Virus record (IMG/VR): IMGVR_UViG_3300032278_000067
Location: 1-31,995 of that record
Length of the DNA: 31,995 nucleotides
Direction: 5' to 3' (one strand)
DNA from: a virus
Shown piece after piece: positions 8,720 to 16,716 of the stretch (position 1 is the first letter of the stretch; each line of letters starts with the position of its first letter). The notes beneath the pieces are model-generated. The model was not told where the DNA came from, ran no database searches, and saw only the letters and a list, made by a program, of their open reading frames with translations. A program made the translations under genes and the position numbers.

Positions 8720-9970
8720 ATGGCTACTAGATTTGGATACGGAAAGGGAGATGAATTGACATCTCGCAATAGGTTTGCGAGATTGATGATGGAACAAAAC
8801 CGGAAGATGCCGGAGATCACGACCAATGTTGAAGGTTTTGGCAGACTTTTTAATGCTGCTCTTGGAGGTATGGCGCAAAGAGAAGATGTTCGTCAAAGGA
8901 GGGCAGCTGATGAGGCATTCACTCAGGGAATGCCACAAGGTTATGAAGCCAGCCTTGCTGCGATGCAAGAGTTACCTGATAATGAGTATGCTCAAAGATA
9001 TGCCCGTGATTTGCGAAGCCAATTAATGGCTACATCCGCTGCCGAAGAAGCGGCGGAGCTAAAGCATACACGTGCGATGGAAGTTGCTGGAGCTAAACCA
9101 GTCAAAGATCCAACGAGTTTTGCTGAATTTGAAAAAGCTAAAAATGATGGGTATGGCGGAACCTATGCTGAATATTTACAAGATCGGGATTTATGGAAAT
9201 TTGGTGTTATTCGGAATAAGAATCTAGTTTTGCCGGAAGGAGAGGCTAGACCTGGGACAGGTGCCGCAACCACAATTATTGAAGGAAGTCGTGCTGACAT
9301 AGCAAAGAAAACAGCAGAAGCAAGGGATCGATCTACAACTTTGGCAGAGGCAAGACATTCAGTGCAGGAAGAGAGGCTACGGATATTGGAGAAAAACCAA
9401 GATCCAGAAGTCATTATGCAGAGGAGAAGGCTCCTCAAACGAGCCGACCTTGAAATAGATAATGAAAGAGCCATGCCCGGTCGTCGTTTTGATATAATGA
9501 CCAAGACAGATCGTGAACCAATATTGGAAAGAACAATCGAAGAAATAAAGGATCTGTCCAGCAAATGGTCAACTGGCGGCACACTTGGTCAGATGTTGGC
9601 AAACCGTCCTGAATCAGATCAATATGCTCTGAATAAGAAGATGGAGCAGATCAAGGCAGCTGTCGGTCTTCAAGAGCTGATTGACATTAAGGCAGCTGGA
9701 GGGACATTCGGTGCGTTGTCAGATACTGAAATGTCGTTGTTGATTTCGGCAGTTGGTGCACTCGATCCTTACTTGGATGTTAAAGATCTTGGTAGAACAC
9801 TTGATGATGTAATGAGGCTTTACAGTCTGGGTCTAGCACGTAAAAAGATGGATTTTGCGGAAATGTATCCAGATGTTAAACGTCCATGGGAAAAGAAATC
9901 TGCAGTGCCCACGGTACCCACAGCTTCTAAAGTTCTACAATTTGATGAACATGGAGAGCTTATCCCATGA
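8720..9970 (+). CDS. Putative internal virion protein B
   Basis: 416 residues, ATG with GGAG about 10 bases upstream. Two long helical coiled-coil-like parts (about 95-130 and 190-260, rich in Glu, Arg and Ala) flank a short motif FAEFEKAKNDGYGGTYAEYLQ. That motif is common in phage virion proteins with the pattern FxEFxxAKxxGYxGTYxxYL. No catalytic motif seen. Its stop overlaps the next start by ATGA, so the two neighbours are probably co-translated. An ejection-protein role is inference. Confidence 0.6.
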   Translation: MATRFGYGKGDELTSRNRFARLMMEQNRKMPEITTNVEGFGRLFNAALGGMAQREDVRQRRAADEAFTQGMPQGYEASLAAMQELPDNEYAQRYARDLRSQLMATSAAEEAAELKHTRAMEVAGAKPVKDPTSFAEFEKAKNDGYGGTYAEYLQDRDLWKFGVIRNKNLVLPEGEARPGTGAATTIIEGSRADIAKKTAEARDRSTTLAEARHSVQEERLRILEKNQDPEVIMQRRRLLKRADLEIDNERAMPGRRFDIMTKTDREPILERTIEEIKDLSSKWSTGGTLGQMLANRPESDQYALNKKMEQIKAAVGLQELIDIKAAGGTFGALSDTEMSLLISAVGALDPYLDVKDLGRTLDDVMRLYSLGLARKKMDFAEMYPDVKRPWEKKSAVPTVPTASKVLQFDEHGELIP

Positions 9971-11784
9971 CCGAATGTCCACCTGGCAAGCGCTGTGCTC
10001 AATTATCTGATGGCACTCTGCTTGAATTCCCTGAAAATACAAATAATCAGGTAATTCAAGATACAGTTAAACGTATCGTACAGGAGAGGGCAGCATCCTC
10101 AGTGTCAACAGCGCCCTCAGCGGCACCTGCAGGTGCACCAGCTACGCTCCCAGGAGCCGATACGGTGGCACAAACACCTGTTCAACAAGCAGTTAATGGT
10201 GCACCGAAAAAAACATTGTCTTGGGGTGAGGTTGGCGTCTCTGCAATTCAAAATGTTCCGAGCAGCGGTAAGCAATTCTTCAAAGACATTTGGCAAGCTG
10301 TTCGTCATCCCATTGAAACTGGCGGTACCTTGTATGATATTGCTGATGGTGCCATAAGGCTGGCCGTCCCTGGAGGGGAGAGCCCCAATGAAGCAAAAGC
10401 CAAAGCTGTGGGCGATTTCTTTGTTGAAAGATATGGCTCAGTTGAAGGTTTAAAAAATACTGCAGCCAATGATCCGGTAGGATTCTTAGCAGATCTCTCA
10501 ATGATCCTTACTGGTGGCGGCACAATAGCGGCTCGAGCACCGGGTGCGGCTGGAAAACTCGCCACAATTGCTAGCACTGCTGGTAGGGCCATTGATCCTA
10601 TTAATATTGCAGCGAAAACTCCCAAAGCTATTGGGGCCGCGACGACTGCTGCTGAAAAGTTATCTGGAGTTCCTGTTGGCACTCTTAAGGAGTCTTTGAA
10701 AAGTGTTGCGACTATCCCTCCAACAGCTATTCTTGGTGGTTTAACTGGAGTAGGACAAGATGTCACTAGGACCATTGCAGAAACTGGATACCAAGGTGGC
10801 CGCGCAGGTGAAGCAACCAGAAAAGGTATGCGTTTTCCGATACATGATGAAATTGTTAAGGAAGCTCGCCATGGCTTAGCCAAATTGCGTGAAGCTCGTA
10901 GCAAATCGTACCAAAGTACGATGGGCAAGGTGGCTGAAGTTAATACAGTACTTGATTTCTCTAAAATTAACGAGGCATTTAGAAGCGTTGCAGATATGGG
11001 CACATTCAAGGGTGTAAATATTAAGCCCAGCACGCAAAAGATTGTTGCAGATATCGGCAATGTCATTGATGACTGGCGATTAATGGATCCGACAGAGTTT
11101 CATACCCCAATGGGACTTGATGCTCTTAAAAAGATGGTTGGTGATATTAGGGAATCGACAGAGTGGGGTACGCCTAGCCGTATCGTAGCTGATCAGGTTT
11201 ATCATGCCATAAAGAATGAAATTGTAAAACAGGCTCCTGAGTATGGCAAGGCTATGTCTGACTACGAAAATATGAGCGATCTCATACTTGAGATTGAGAG
11301 ATCGGTTGGCCTTGGCAATAAGAGATCAGCAGATACTGCTTTACGTAAACTCACATCTGCCATGAGAAATAATGTAAATACCAATTTTGGTAAACGTCAA
11401 GAATTGGTTAAAATATTAACTGAATCTGGTGCTCCAGATTTGTTACCTCATATTGCTGGCACCGCTGCCAATACATGGACCCCAAGAGGAATGCAAGGAC
11501 CTAGCACTGCTGCTGTCGGGCTAGGTACAACAGCAGCGGTCGCTACAGGAGCAGTTCCTTGGTGGATGGTACCAGCACTAGCAACAACTTCACCAAGGCT
11601 AGTTGGAGAGGCTCTTCACGCAGGAGGAAGAGTAACAAGGGCAGGTGTAGATGCTGCGCGGACAGCAGGTCAAGCAATTAATACACCGATGGCTCGGAGA
11701 CTGGCTGGCCATCAAGTTCGTAATCCAGCTGCCATGATGGGTCGACTTGAAAGAGAATTGTATGAGAAAGGACAGGCACGATAA
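9967..11784 (+). CDS. Putative internal virion / DNA ejection protein
   Basis: 605 residues, ATGA overlap with the previous gene. The first 40 residues (CAQLSDGTLLEFPENTNNQVIQ, then DTVKRIVQ) form the small N-terminal module found in many phage ejection proteins, with pattern DGTxLxFPxxTxxxVIxxxVKRxV. It is followed by an Ala/Pro linker. Residues about 90-260 carry several hydrophobic Gly/Ala stretches that could be membrane-inserting. The rest is helical. A second Gly/Ala-rich segment, VGLGTTAAVATGAVPWWMVPALATTSP, lies near 515. I see no lysozyme or transglycosylase active site. Confidence 0.65.
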   Translation: MTECPPGKRCAQLSDGTLLEFPENTNNQVIQDTVKRIVQERAASSVSTAPSAAPAGAPATLPGADTVAQTPVQQAVNGAPKKTLSWGEVGVSAIQNVPSSGKQFFKDIWQAVRHPIETGGTLYDIADGAIRLAVPGGESPNEAKAKAVGDFFVERYGSVEGLKNTAANDPVGFLADLSMILTGGGTIAARAPGAAGKLATIASTAGRAIDPINIAAKTPKAIGAATTAAEKLSGVPVGTLKESLKSVATIPPTAILGGLTGVGQDVTRTIAETGYQGGRAGEATRKGMRFPIHDEIVKEARHGLAKLREARSKSYQSTMGKVAEVNTVLDFSKINEAFRSVADMGTFKGVNIKPSTQKIVADIGNVIDDWRLMDPTEFHTPMGLDALKKMVGDIRESTEWGTPSRIVADQVYHAIKNEIVKQAPEYGKAMSDYENMSDLILEIERSVGLGNKRSADTALRKLTSAMRNNVNTNFGKRQELVKILTESGAPDLLPHIAGTAANTWTPRGMQGPSTAAVGLGTTAAVATGAVPWWMVPALATTSPRLVGEALHAGGRVTRAGVDAARTAGQAINTPMARRLAGHQVRNPAAMMGRLERELYEKGQAR

Positions 11785-12347
11785 TGGCACGTGATGGATC
11801 AGGCACTTATACTTTACCAGAAGCGGCATTTGTTTTTGGTACAGTGATTTCAGAAACTGCGGTGAACTCTGATTTGAGTGATATCGCCACTGCTCTTACT
11901 GGTTCTATTGCTAAAAATGGTGTAACTCCTATTACTGCCAATCTCCCGATGGCGACATATCGCCATACCGGAGTCGGAGATGGCGCTGCCTTAACTGATT
12001 ATGCCGCCATTAATCAAATCTCTTCTGGCGAATTAGTCTATGGAGGAATAGCCACAGGAACAGCGGATGCTTTGCTTTTAACCATTCCTATTGCCATCAC
12101 AGCCTATACCACCGGAATGCGAATATTATTCAAGGCGAGCAGCAGCCCTAATACCGGAGCAACCACGGTTAATATCAATTCTGTGGCTGTTAAGGCCATT
12201 CAGCTCAATGACACTGCTCTTGCTGCCAATGACATTTTGGCCAATGATTGGTTTGAGCTTTTATATGATGGAACATTGTTCCAGATGACTCAACTAAGCA
12301 AACCAGCCGGCATCGGTCTTGGCCTTGCCATAGCACTAGGAGGATAA
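11784..12347 (+). CDS. Tail fibre / tail spike N-terminal-type protein
   Basis: 187 residues, starting in a TAATG overlap. The opening MARDGSGTYTLPEAAFVFGT, then SDIATALTGSIAKNGVTPITANLPM and YRHTGVGDG with LTDYA, is a recognisable N-terminal module of phage tail fibres that attaches the fibre to the tail. Here it is followed only by a short beta-rich domain, so the gene is much shorter than a full fibre. The host-binding end may be supplied by the genes that follow (12672, 14033). Confidence 0.8.
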   Translation: MARDGSGTYTLPEAAFVFGTVISETAVNSDLSDIATALTGSIAKNGVTPITANLPMATYRHTGVGDGAALTDYAAINQISSGELVYGGIATGTADALLLTIPIAITAYTTGMRILFKASSSPNTGATTVNINSVAVKAIQLNDTALAANDILANDWFELLYDGTLFQMTQLSKPAGIGLGLAIALGG

Positions 12348-12351
12348 TAAA

Positions 12352-12675
12352 ATGTCTGAAGTTCTTACTGGTAAAGGTTATGTTATCACCACGACAATGG
12401 CTGCGGGTCTTACTGCAAGCAGTTCTCAAACTATTACCCTTATCGGTGTGACGGTCGCAAATATCCATGCTACTGACGGATCGTGGGTTACTGTAGATAT
12501 TGTCAGATCAGGTGGGGTAAATAGTGAACTATGCCATCAGATCGAAGTTCCTGTTAATGACAGTTTAAGTGTCCTTCAGGGTAAAGTTGTTTTAAATTCG
12601 AACGATGCAATTCACTTTGACGCAGAGAACGCTAGTAACTTAGAGGCAAGTCTTTCGTACTTGGTCCAGACATGA
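12352..12675 (+). CDS. Beta-rich small virion protein
   Basis: 107 residues, almost all predicted strands: VTVANIHATDGSWVTVDIV, then CHQIEVPVNDSLSVLQGKVVLNSNDAIHFDAENAS, ending in LEASLSYLVQT. The pattern 'v.ip...sl.vl.gk.vL...D.i...a..as.lea.lSYle' is one I have seen in small phage structural proteins next to fibre genes. It starts four bases after the previous stop, with GAGGATAATAAA as the ribosome region, and ends in an ATGA overlap. Likely a fibre-associated or baseplate accessory protein; unproven. Confidence 0.6.
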   Translation: MSEVLTGKGYVITTTMAAGLTASSSQTITLIGVTVANIHATDGSWVTVDIVRSGGVNSELCHQIEVPVNDSLSVLQGKVVLNSNDAIHFDAENASNLEASLSYLVQT

Positions 12676-13634
12676 GTGGGTTTCTCTCAGGACGCACTAG
12701 TCTTACCAGCGTAGCTGTTAGTGATCTTGCTGATGGAACAGATGGCCAGTTGATTACATGGGCTGCGGATGCAACTGCTGCTACTGTCGCTGTTGGAACA
12801 GCAACGCACGTACTCACTTCAAATGGTGCAGGAGCAGCGCCAACATTTGCTACTGCTGCGGGAACTGATATACAAACATTTACATCTAGTGGAACATGGA
12901 CGAAAGCATCAGGTAAGACTCTTGCTCTTGTAGAAGGATGGGGTGGTGGTGGTTCTGGTAGCAGAGTGTCTAGTGGTATTGGTGGAGCCGGTGGTGGTGG
13001 CGGAACATACTCTTGGGTTGTTCTTAATATAAGTGATCTAGGCTCAACAGAAACTGTGACGATTGGAGCGGGCGGTACAGCTATTACGGGTGATTCAACA
13101 AATGGAAATGCAGGCGGTAATACTACGCTAGGCTCGAAATTCACTATTTACGGCGGCGGAGGCGGAGCTTCGGAAACGAGCGGCGGCGGCGGCGGAGGCG
13201 GGGGTTCACCTGTTTCAGTAGGCGGCACATTAAGTGGGAATGTAGGAGCCGATGCTGGAACTTTTGGTGGTGCAGGTGGTAGTATTAATAACGCTGGTGC
13301 AGCCAACTGGTTTGGAGGAGGAGGTGGCGGTAAAGAAGGAGCCGGTGGTCAAGCTGGAATTGGCGGCGGCGGCGGCGGAGGTGGGTCAAACGGAACCGAT
13401 GCTGGAGTCGGTGGCGCATCTTTGTATGGCGGTGGCGGAGGCGGCGGCGGAGAAGATAGCACAGGAGTAGCTGGTGGTGTAAGTGTCCACGGCGGAAATG
13501 GCGGAGCAGGAGGTATAGGAGATGGTACAGCGGGTATTGCAGGAACAGCACCCGGTGGGGCTGGAGGCGGTGGAGGAGGTTCTTCCAACTCAGGAGCAGG
13601 TGCAGCTGGCCAACTAAGAGTTACATCGTGGTAG
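12672..13634 (+). CDS. Tail fibre with poly-glycine-rich tip domain
   Basis: 320 residues. The N-terminal 60 residues carry a fibre module (LADGTDGQLITWAADA, then HVLTSNGAGAAPTFATA). TDIQTFTSSGTWTKASGKTL then opens a glycine-rich domain that fills the rest, with many GGGGG runs separated by Ser, Asn or Ala. Glycine-rich fibre domains can fold as a sandwich of poly-Gly II helices whose loops bind the receptor, as in T-even-like adhesins. The C-terminal GGGGGGSSNSGAGAAGQLRVTSW is a typical cap. The matching DNA is GGC/GGT/GGA-rich and locally GC-rich, a coding effect rather than a separate repeat. Confidence 0.85.
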   Translation: MSGFLSGRTSLTSVAVSDLADGTDGQLITWAADATAATVAVGTATHVLTSNGAGAAPTFATAAGTDIQTFTSSGTWTKASGKTLALVEGWGGGGSGSRVSSGIGGAGGGGGTYSWVVLNISDLGSTETVTIGAGGTAITGDSTNGNAGGNTTLGSKFTIYGGGGGASETSGGGGGGGGSPVSVGGTLSGNVGADAGTFGGAGGSINNAGAANWFGGGGGGKEGAGGQAGIGGGGGGGGSNGTDAGVGGASLYGGGGGGGGEDSTGVAGGVSVHGGNGGAGGIGDGTAGIAGTAPGGAGGGGGGSSNSGAGAAGQLRVTSW

Positions 13635-13647
13635 TAGGAGATAAGGT

Positions 13648-14010
13648 ATGAAAAAAGCAGTAATAGATGGAACTGGTAAAGTAGTAAATATTGCTATAGT
13701 TCCTGACGATTGGACTAACGCACCGGGCGAATGGTCTCCGCCAGAAGATCATCAAGTCATTGATGCCGGTGAAGGTGGACCGGGAGATACATGGGATGGT
13801 GGTGTATTTAATAAATCAGTTATTGAATCTGCTGAATTGTGGGCAACACTACGGAAACACCGAAACACGCTTCTTGCTTCGACAGATTGGTGGTCTTTAA
13901 GCGACTCGCCAACAATGACAGAAGCTCAGACTATATATAGAGCGGCTCTTCGAGATTTACCAGCTAATACAGAAGATCCTAATGCACCAATTTGGCCGAT
14001 ACTTTCATAA
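13648..14010 (+). CDS. Tail-fibre assembly chaperone-like protein (Phage_tail_APC type)
   Basis: 120 residues with AGGAG (13636-13640) before the ATG. The N-terminus is a short beta module (KAVIDGTGKVVNIAIVPDD). The C-terminal half ELWATLRKHRNTLLASTDWW, then MTEAQTIYRAALRDLPANT, matches the Phage_tail_APC pattern 'LRxxRxxLLxxSDWT...YRQALRDLP'. Such proteins lie next to fibre genes and are thought to help fibre folding or attachment. Its position between two fibre genes supports this. Confidence 0.82.
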   Translation: MKKAVIDGTGKVVNIAIVPDDWTNAPGEWSPPEDHQVIDAGEGGPGDTWDGGVFNKSVIESAELWATLRKHRNTLLASTDWWSLSDSPTMTEAQTIYRAALRDLPANTEDPNAPIWPILS

Positions 14011-14032
14011 TTAAATTAAGAGGATAATAGAC

Positions 14033-14743
14033 ATGACAGGTTTTCTAGTACAGGGTGGATCACCTCCTAATCTATCCGTGACTACTGCTAAAATTGTAGA
14101 TGATGCCGTAACCTTGGCTAAAATGGCTCCGGGTACAGATGGTAATCTTATCACTTACGATGCATCTGGCAATCCAGCCGCTGTTGCCACTGGCTCGTCT
14201 GGAGATGTGCTGACCTCTGCTGGTGCGGGTGCAGCCCCGACATTCCAAGCAGCTGGAGGTGGTAAAATCTTGCAAGTTGTAGCAGTCGAGTCGGACACAA
14301 CTGGATCGTTTTCATCGTCTTCAACAGATGCTTTTGCAAACATCACCGGTGTTGTAGCAGCGATTACGCCTGGGGCTACTAGTTCAAAGATTTTGGCAAT
14401 TGTGAACACAGTTCTTGCCAAAAGTGTCGTATCGACAATGCACGTAGCTTTATTCAGAGACTCGACAAAGCTAGGCGCTGCTGACGTTAGTGCTCGCGTT
14501 GGAGGTAACATAGCAATCTTACCTTCTAGCCAAGCTAATTACGCGCTTGAACAATGGCCTGTATCATTCCACTATGTTGATTCACCATCATCGACAAGCG
14601 AACTAACATATCAACTGAAAGCTACTCTTGGGGATACCTATAGTGGCACAATTTATTTTAACAGGACCGAGAACGATACCGATGCTAGTTACGGTGCCCG
14701 GAGTCGGGCATCAATAACTTTGTTGGAGATAGATGGATCATGA
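14033..14743 (+). CDS. Tail fibre protein (second fibre module)
   Basis: 236 residues, AAGAGGA ribosome site. The first 70 residues repeat the module of the poly-glycine fibre: MAPGTDGNLITYDASGNPAA, then GDVLTSAGAGAAPTFQAAGG, compared with the 12672 product at its residues 15-60. The rest (KILQVVAVESDTTGSFSSSS, then FANITGVVAAITPGATSSKI and SYGARSRASITLLEIDG) is a known C-terminal beta domain of phage fibres that ends in 'S.itLlEI'. Ends in an ATGA overlap. Confidence 0.8.
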   Translation: MTGFLVQGGSPPNLSVTTAKIVDDAVTLAKMAPGTDGNLITYDASGNPAAVATGSSGDVLTSAGAGAAPTFQAAGGGKILQVVAVESDTTGSFSSSSTDAFANITGVVAAITPGATSSKILAIVNTVLAKSVVSTMHVALFRDSTKLGAADVSARVGGNIAILPSSQANYALEQWPVSFHYVDSPSSTSELTYQLKATLGDTYSGTIYFNRTENDTDASYGARSRASITLLEIDGS

Positions 14744-15027
14744 GTAATATACACGCAGCAATTAACTGGAAATTTGGGATTTTATCTGGAGTACGCGTAG
14801 AAAATGACGTATTAATTGAGCACCCTGATGGTGTTCCATCTGAAGAAAATCAATCGGCGTGGATTACCGAATACGAAGAGTATCTTGAAAGTATAGAATA
14901 CCAAAAGAAACGAGCCGTTGCGTATCCACCAATCGCGGATCAACTGGATAAGATATATCATGATGGAATCGAAGGATGGAAAGAACAGATCAAGGCTGTA
15001 AAAGATAAATATCCTAAACCGGAGTAG
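14740..15027 (+). CDS. Small fibre-region protein of unknown function
   Basis: 95 residues. The C-terminal half, AYPPIADQLDKIYHDGIEGW followed by KEQIKAVKDKYPKPE, matches a short motif (YPxixDQLDxiyhdG...wk..I..vK.kYPKp) found in many marine and environmental phage proteins next to fibre genes. The N-terminal half mixes strands and acidic helix. Begins in an ATGA overlap with the fibre gene. Function unknown; a fibre accessory or chaperone is possible. Confidence 0.68.
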   Translation: MSNIHAAINWKFGILSGVRVENDVLIEHPDGVPSEENQSAWITEYEEYLESIEYQKKRAVAYPPIADQLDKIYHDGIEGWKEQIKAVKDKYPKPE

Positions 15028-15032
15028 ATTGA

Positions 15033-15299
15033 ATGAGCAGCGATTGGACAGAAAAGCGCAATGGTAAAGTTAGTATGCAAAAGCTATATTATCGTATGGG
15101 CGAAACTGTACAGATCGTTAAAGGTATCGATGATAACTTAAATGCTCATATCAAAGGAACGAATGAACGTGACAAAGATCATTCGGAGCGGATTGAATCG
15201 TTAGAAACCAGTAGAAGTATAGCGAAAGGTGCAACTGGATTTCTTAGTCTTGGTTTTGTAGTGGCAATTCTTGAATACTTCGGAATCTTCCGATCGTGA
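15033..15299 (+). CDS. XhlA-like membrane protein (lysis region)
   Basis: 88 residues: a charged helical N-terminal part (GETVQIVKGIDDNLNAHIKG, then RIESLETSRS) followed by one C-terminal membrane segment at about 68-85 (TGFLSLGFVVAILEYFGIF). This N-terminal coiled coil plus C-terminal single transmembrane plan is that of the hemolysin XhlA family and related lysis-cassette proteins. GGAG lies 8 bases before the ATG. Its stop overlaps the next GTG. It starts the lysis block and could be a holin or holin partner. Confidence 0.62.
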   Translation: MSSDWTEKRNGKVSMQKLYYRMGETVQIVKGIDDNLNAHIKGTNERDKDHSERIESLETSRSIAKGATGFLSLGFVVAILEYFGIFRS

Positions 15300-15649
15300 A
15301 ATATCAGGTTAGTGACAGCACCGTATTCCGCTTTAGGCTCATACTATTGGTTGTCATTGTCTTGACAATTATCTTTATAATATCAGAGGCTGCAAATAGT
15401 CAGACAAGAAATTGTACCAATCGAGATATTATGGTAGAAATGTTGAATAAAACACACGGCGAAACTGTTGCTATGGTCGCACACAGCAATATGACTAAAT
15501 CAATGATAGAGTTCCTTGGAAGATCAGATGGGACTACTTGGACGATTATTATTACTTATAATAACGATATAGCATGTATCACTGCTGCTGGTGATTGGTG
15601 GATGATTCCCAAGAAAACTGATGCAACAGAACCAATAAATAGCAAATAA
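15296..15649 (+). CDS. Exported (periplasmic) protein of unknown function
   Basis: 117 residues from a GTG overlapping the previous TGA. Residues about 12-32 are a strong hydrophobic segment (LILLVVIVLTIIFII) followed by SEAANSQ, consistent with a signal anchor or signal peptide. The mature part has C..RDIMVEMLNKTHGETVAM, then TTWTIIITYNNDIACITAAG with DWW. This looks like a family of small secreted proteins with two Cys and a 'GTWTii.t...G..Cl.a.Ge.w' motif that I associate with Alphaproteobacteria and their phages. The two Cys could form a disulphide. Function unknown. Confidence 0.66.
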   Translation: MKYQVSDSTVFRFRLILLVVIVLTIIFIISEAANSQTRNCTNRDIMVEMLNKTHGETVAMVAHSNMTKSMIEFLGRSDGTTWTIIITYNNDIACITAAGDWWMIPKKTDATEPINSK

Positions 15650-15673
15650 TAAGAGAGTGATTGGTGAAGATGC

Positions 15674-15922
15674 ATGGAAATATTGAAAGTATATTGGCAT
15701 CAAATTCTATTCGTAGGTGGAATTGTTATAATTGCTGTTCGACTTGAATCCGAGGTGAGAGGTCTTAAAAAGGATCTTGATAGTCTGACGAATGAGCTAA
15801 GAAGACGCGATACCTATGTCGAGACAGTTAGACAGCGGAGTGAATTAGACGTTTTGTCCAAACAAATTGGAGCATTATGGAACTTTACAAACAAACTACG
15901 CGATAAATTTAACGGGAAATAG
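15674..15922 (+). CDS. Single-pass membrane protein with coiled coil (i-spanin- or holin-like)
   Basis: 82 residues. An N-terminal membrane segment at about 8-22 (QILFVGGIVIIAVRL) is followed by a long charged helix with heptads (ESEVRGLKKDLDSLTNELRR, then SELDVLSKQIGALWNFTNKL). An inner-membrane anchor plus periplasmic coiled coil is the plan of inner-membrane spanins. A small lipoprotein, which could be the outer-membrane partner, is encoded 480 bases downstream. No sequence family recognised. Confidence 0.6.
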   Translation: MEILKVYWHQILFVGGIVIIAVRLESEVRGLKKDLDSLTNELRRRDTYVETVRQRSELDVLSKQIGALWNFTNKLRDKFNGK

Positions 15923-15937
15923 ATTCATGGGCCAGAT

Positions 15938-16405
15938 ATGATGGAACTTCTTGTTGAACGTATAGCGTCCGATGCAGATACTACGATTGGGTTGTTTTGG
16001 ATTAATGGCATATTTAGGACATTCACTTGTGAAGACGAGTTTCGATTGGAAAAGGTTACCGGAGAAACACGAATACCAGCAGGTGAGTACCGAGTTGCGC
16101 TACGCACAAACAGTCCAATGGCTGATAGGTATGGGAAGAGGTTTGGTACTTGGCACGATGGAATGATATGGATTATTGATGTACCAAACTTTGAATATGT
16201 TTATATCCATGTTGGTAATACTGACAATGATTCCAGTGGTTGTATCTTGGTTGGGTATGGTGCTATGGCAAGACGGGCAGAAGGAATGAACATACAACAA
16301 TCACGATCTGCGTATGTTGAAATTGCCAAAGATATTTTTGCTGCATTTAAGATAGGTGAGCAAGTGAATATAACCATCACAGACAGAGATAGGAAGGATT
16401 GGTAA
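15938..16405 (+). CDS. DUF5675 family protein, putative peptidoglycan-acting enzyme
   Basis: 155 residues (ATG at 15938 or 15941). The family signature is clear: CEDEFR near 31, IPAGEYRVALRTNSP at 46-60, then YVYIHVGNTDNDSSGCILVG at 88-107. I recognise this as the DUF5675 pattern. The block 'H.GN...D..GCI' resembles the active site of L,D-transpeptidase (YkuD) enzymes, which have His then Ser-x-Gly-Cys, so His91 and Cys102 may be catalytic. It lies in the lysis block, which otherwise has no recognisable lysozyme, amidase or peptidase. A role as endolysin is my inference. The stop overlaps the lipoprotein start. Confidence 0.75.
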   Translation: MMELLVERIASDADTTIGLFWINGIFRTFTCEDEFRLEKVTGETRIPAGEYRVALRTNSPMADRYGKRFGTWHDGMIWIIDVPNFEYVYIHVGNTDNDSSGCILVGYGAMARRAEGMNIQQSRSAYVEIAKDIFAAFKIGEQVNITITDRDRKDW

Positions 16406-16551
16406 TGAGATACGCATTTGTAATCATCGTAGGATTCGTACTTTCGGGCTGTGTTACTGCCGCTACCATGGCTGGTCTTGCTGCCAGCGCGGGTGGTGTG
16501 TACGCAAGTTACACGGAACAACAAAAAGCAAAAACTATTGTTGGAGAATAG
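16405..16551 (+). CDS. Small lipoprotein (possible outer-membrane spanin)
   Basis: 48 residues, starting in a TAATG overlap with the previous gene. The N-terminus MRYAFVIIVGFVLSGC is a signal peptide with lipobox L-S-G-C, giving a 33-residue lipoprotein with Cys16 as lipid-modified N-terminus. The mature part has a Gly/Ala segment (ATMAGLAASAGGVYAS) and a charged end EQQKAKTIVGE. Very short outer-membrane lipoproteins in lysis blocks are often spanin partners; here the mature part is shorter than usual, so a different envelope role is possible. Confidence 0.62.
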   Translation: MRYAFVIIVGFVLSGCVTAATMAGLAASAGGVYASYTEQQKAKTIVGE

Positions 16552-16554
16552 ATT

Positions 16555-16707
16555 ATGCCTCTGAAAAAAGGAAGATCGAAAAAAACAATCTCGATGAATA
16601 TCAAAACAGAAATGCGAGCTGGCAGACCACAACGTCAAGCAGTCGCCATTGCGATGAATACAGCTGGCGTAGGTCGCAGAAGAAAACGACCAACCCGCAA
16701 AGCATAA
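16555..16707 (+). CDS. DUF6496-type small basic protein
   Basis: 50 residues, MPLKKGRSKKTISMNIKTEM, then RAGRPQRQAVAIAMNTAGVG and a Lys/Arg tail. This is the well-known small phage protein pattern 'MPLKKGkSqktIs.NI..l...GkpqkQAvAIAl..AG', which I know as DUF6496. It starts three bases after the lipoprotein stop. Function unknown; the high basic charge suggests nucleic-acid or membrane-surface binding. The repeated occurrence of this short pattern in many phages makes it a real gene despite its size. Confidence 0.78.
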   Translation: MPLKKGRSKKTISMNIKTEMRAGRPQRQAVAIAMNTAGVGRRRKRPTRKA

Positions 16708-16716
16708 TACTACTAA

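Noticed and set aside
13140-13590. GGC/GGA-rich stretch as a simple-sequence repeat region
   Set aside because: It stays in frame and encodes poly-glycine runs of a known fibre-tip type; the repeat is a coding consequence.
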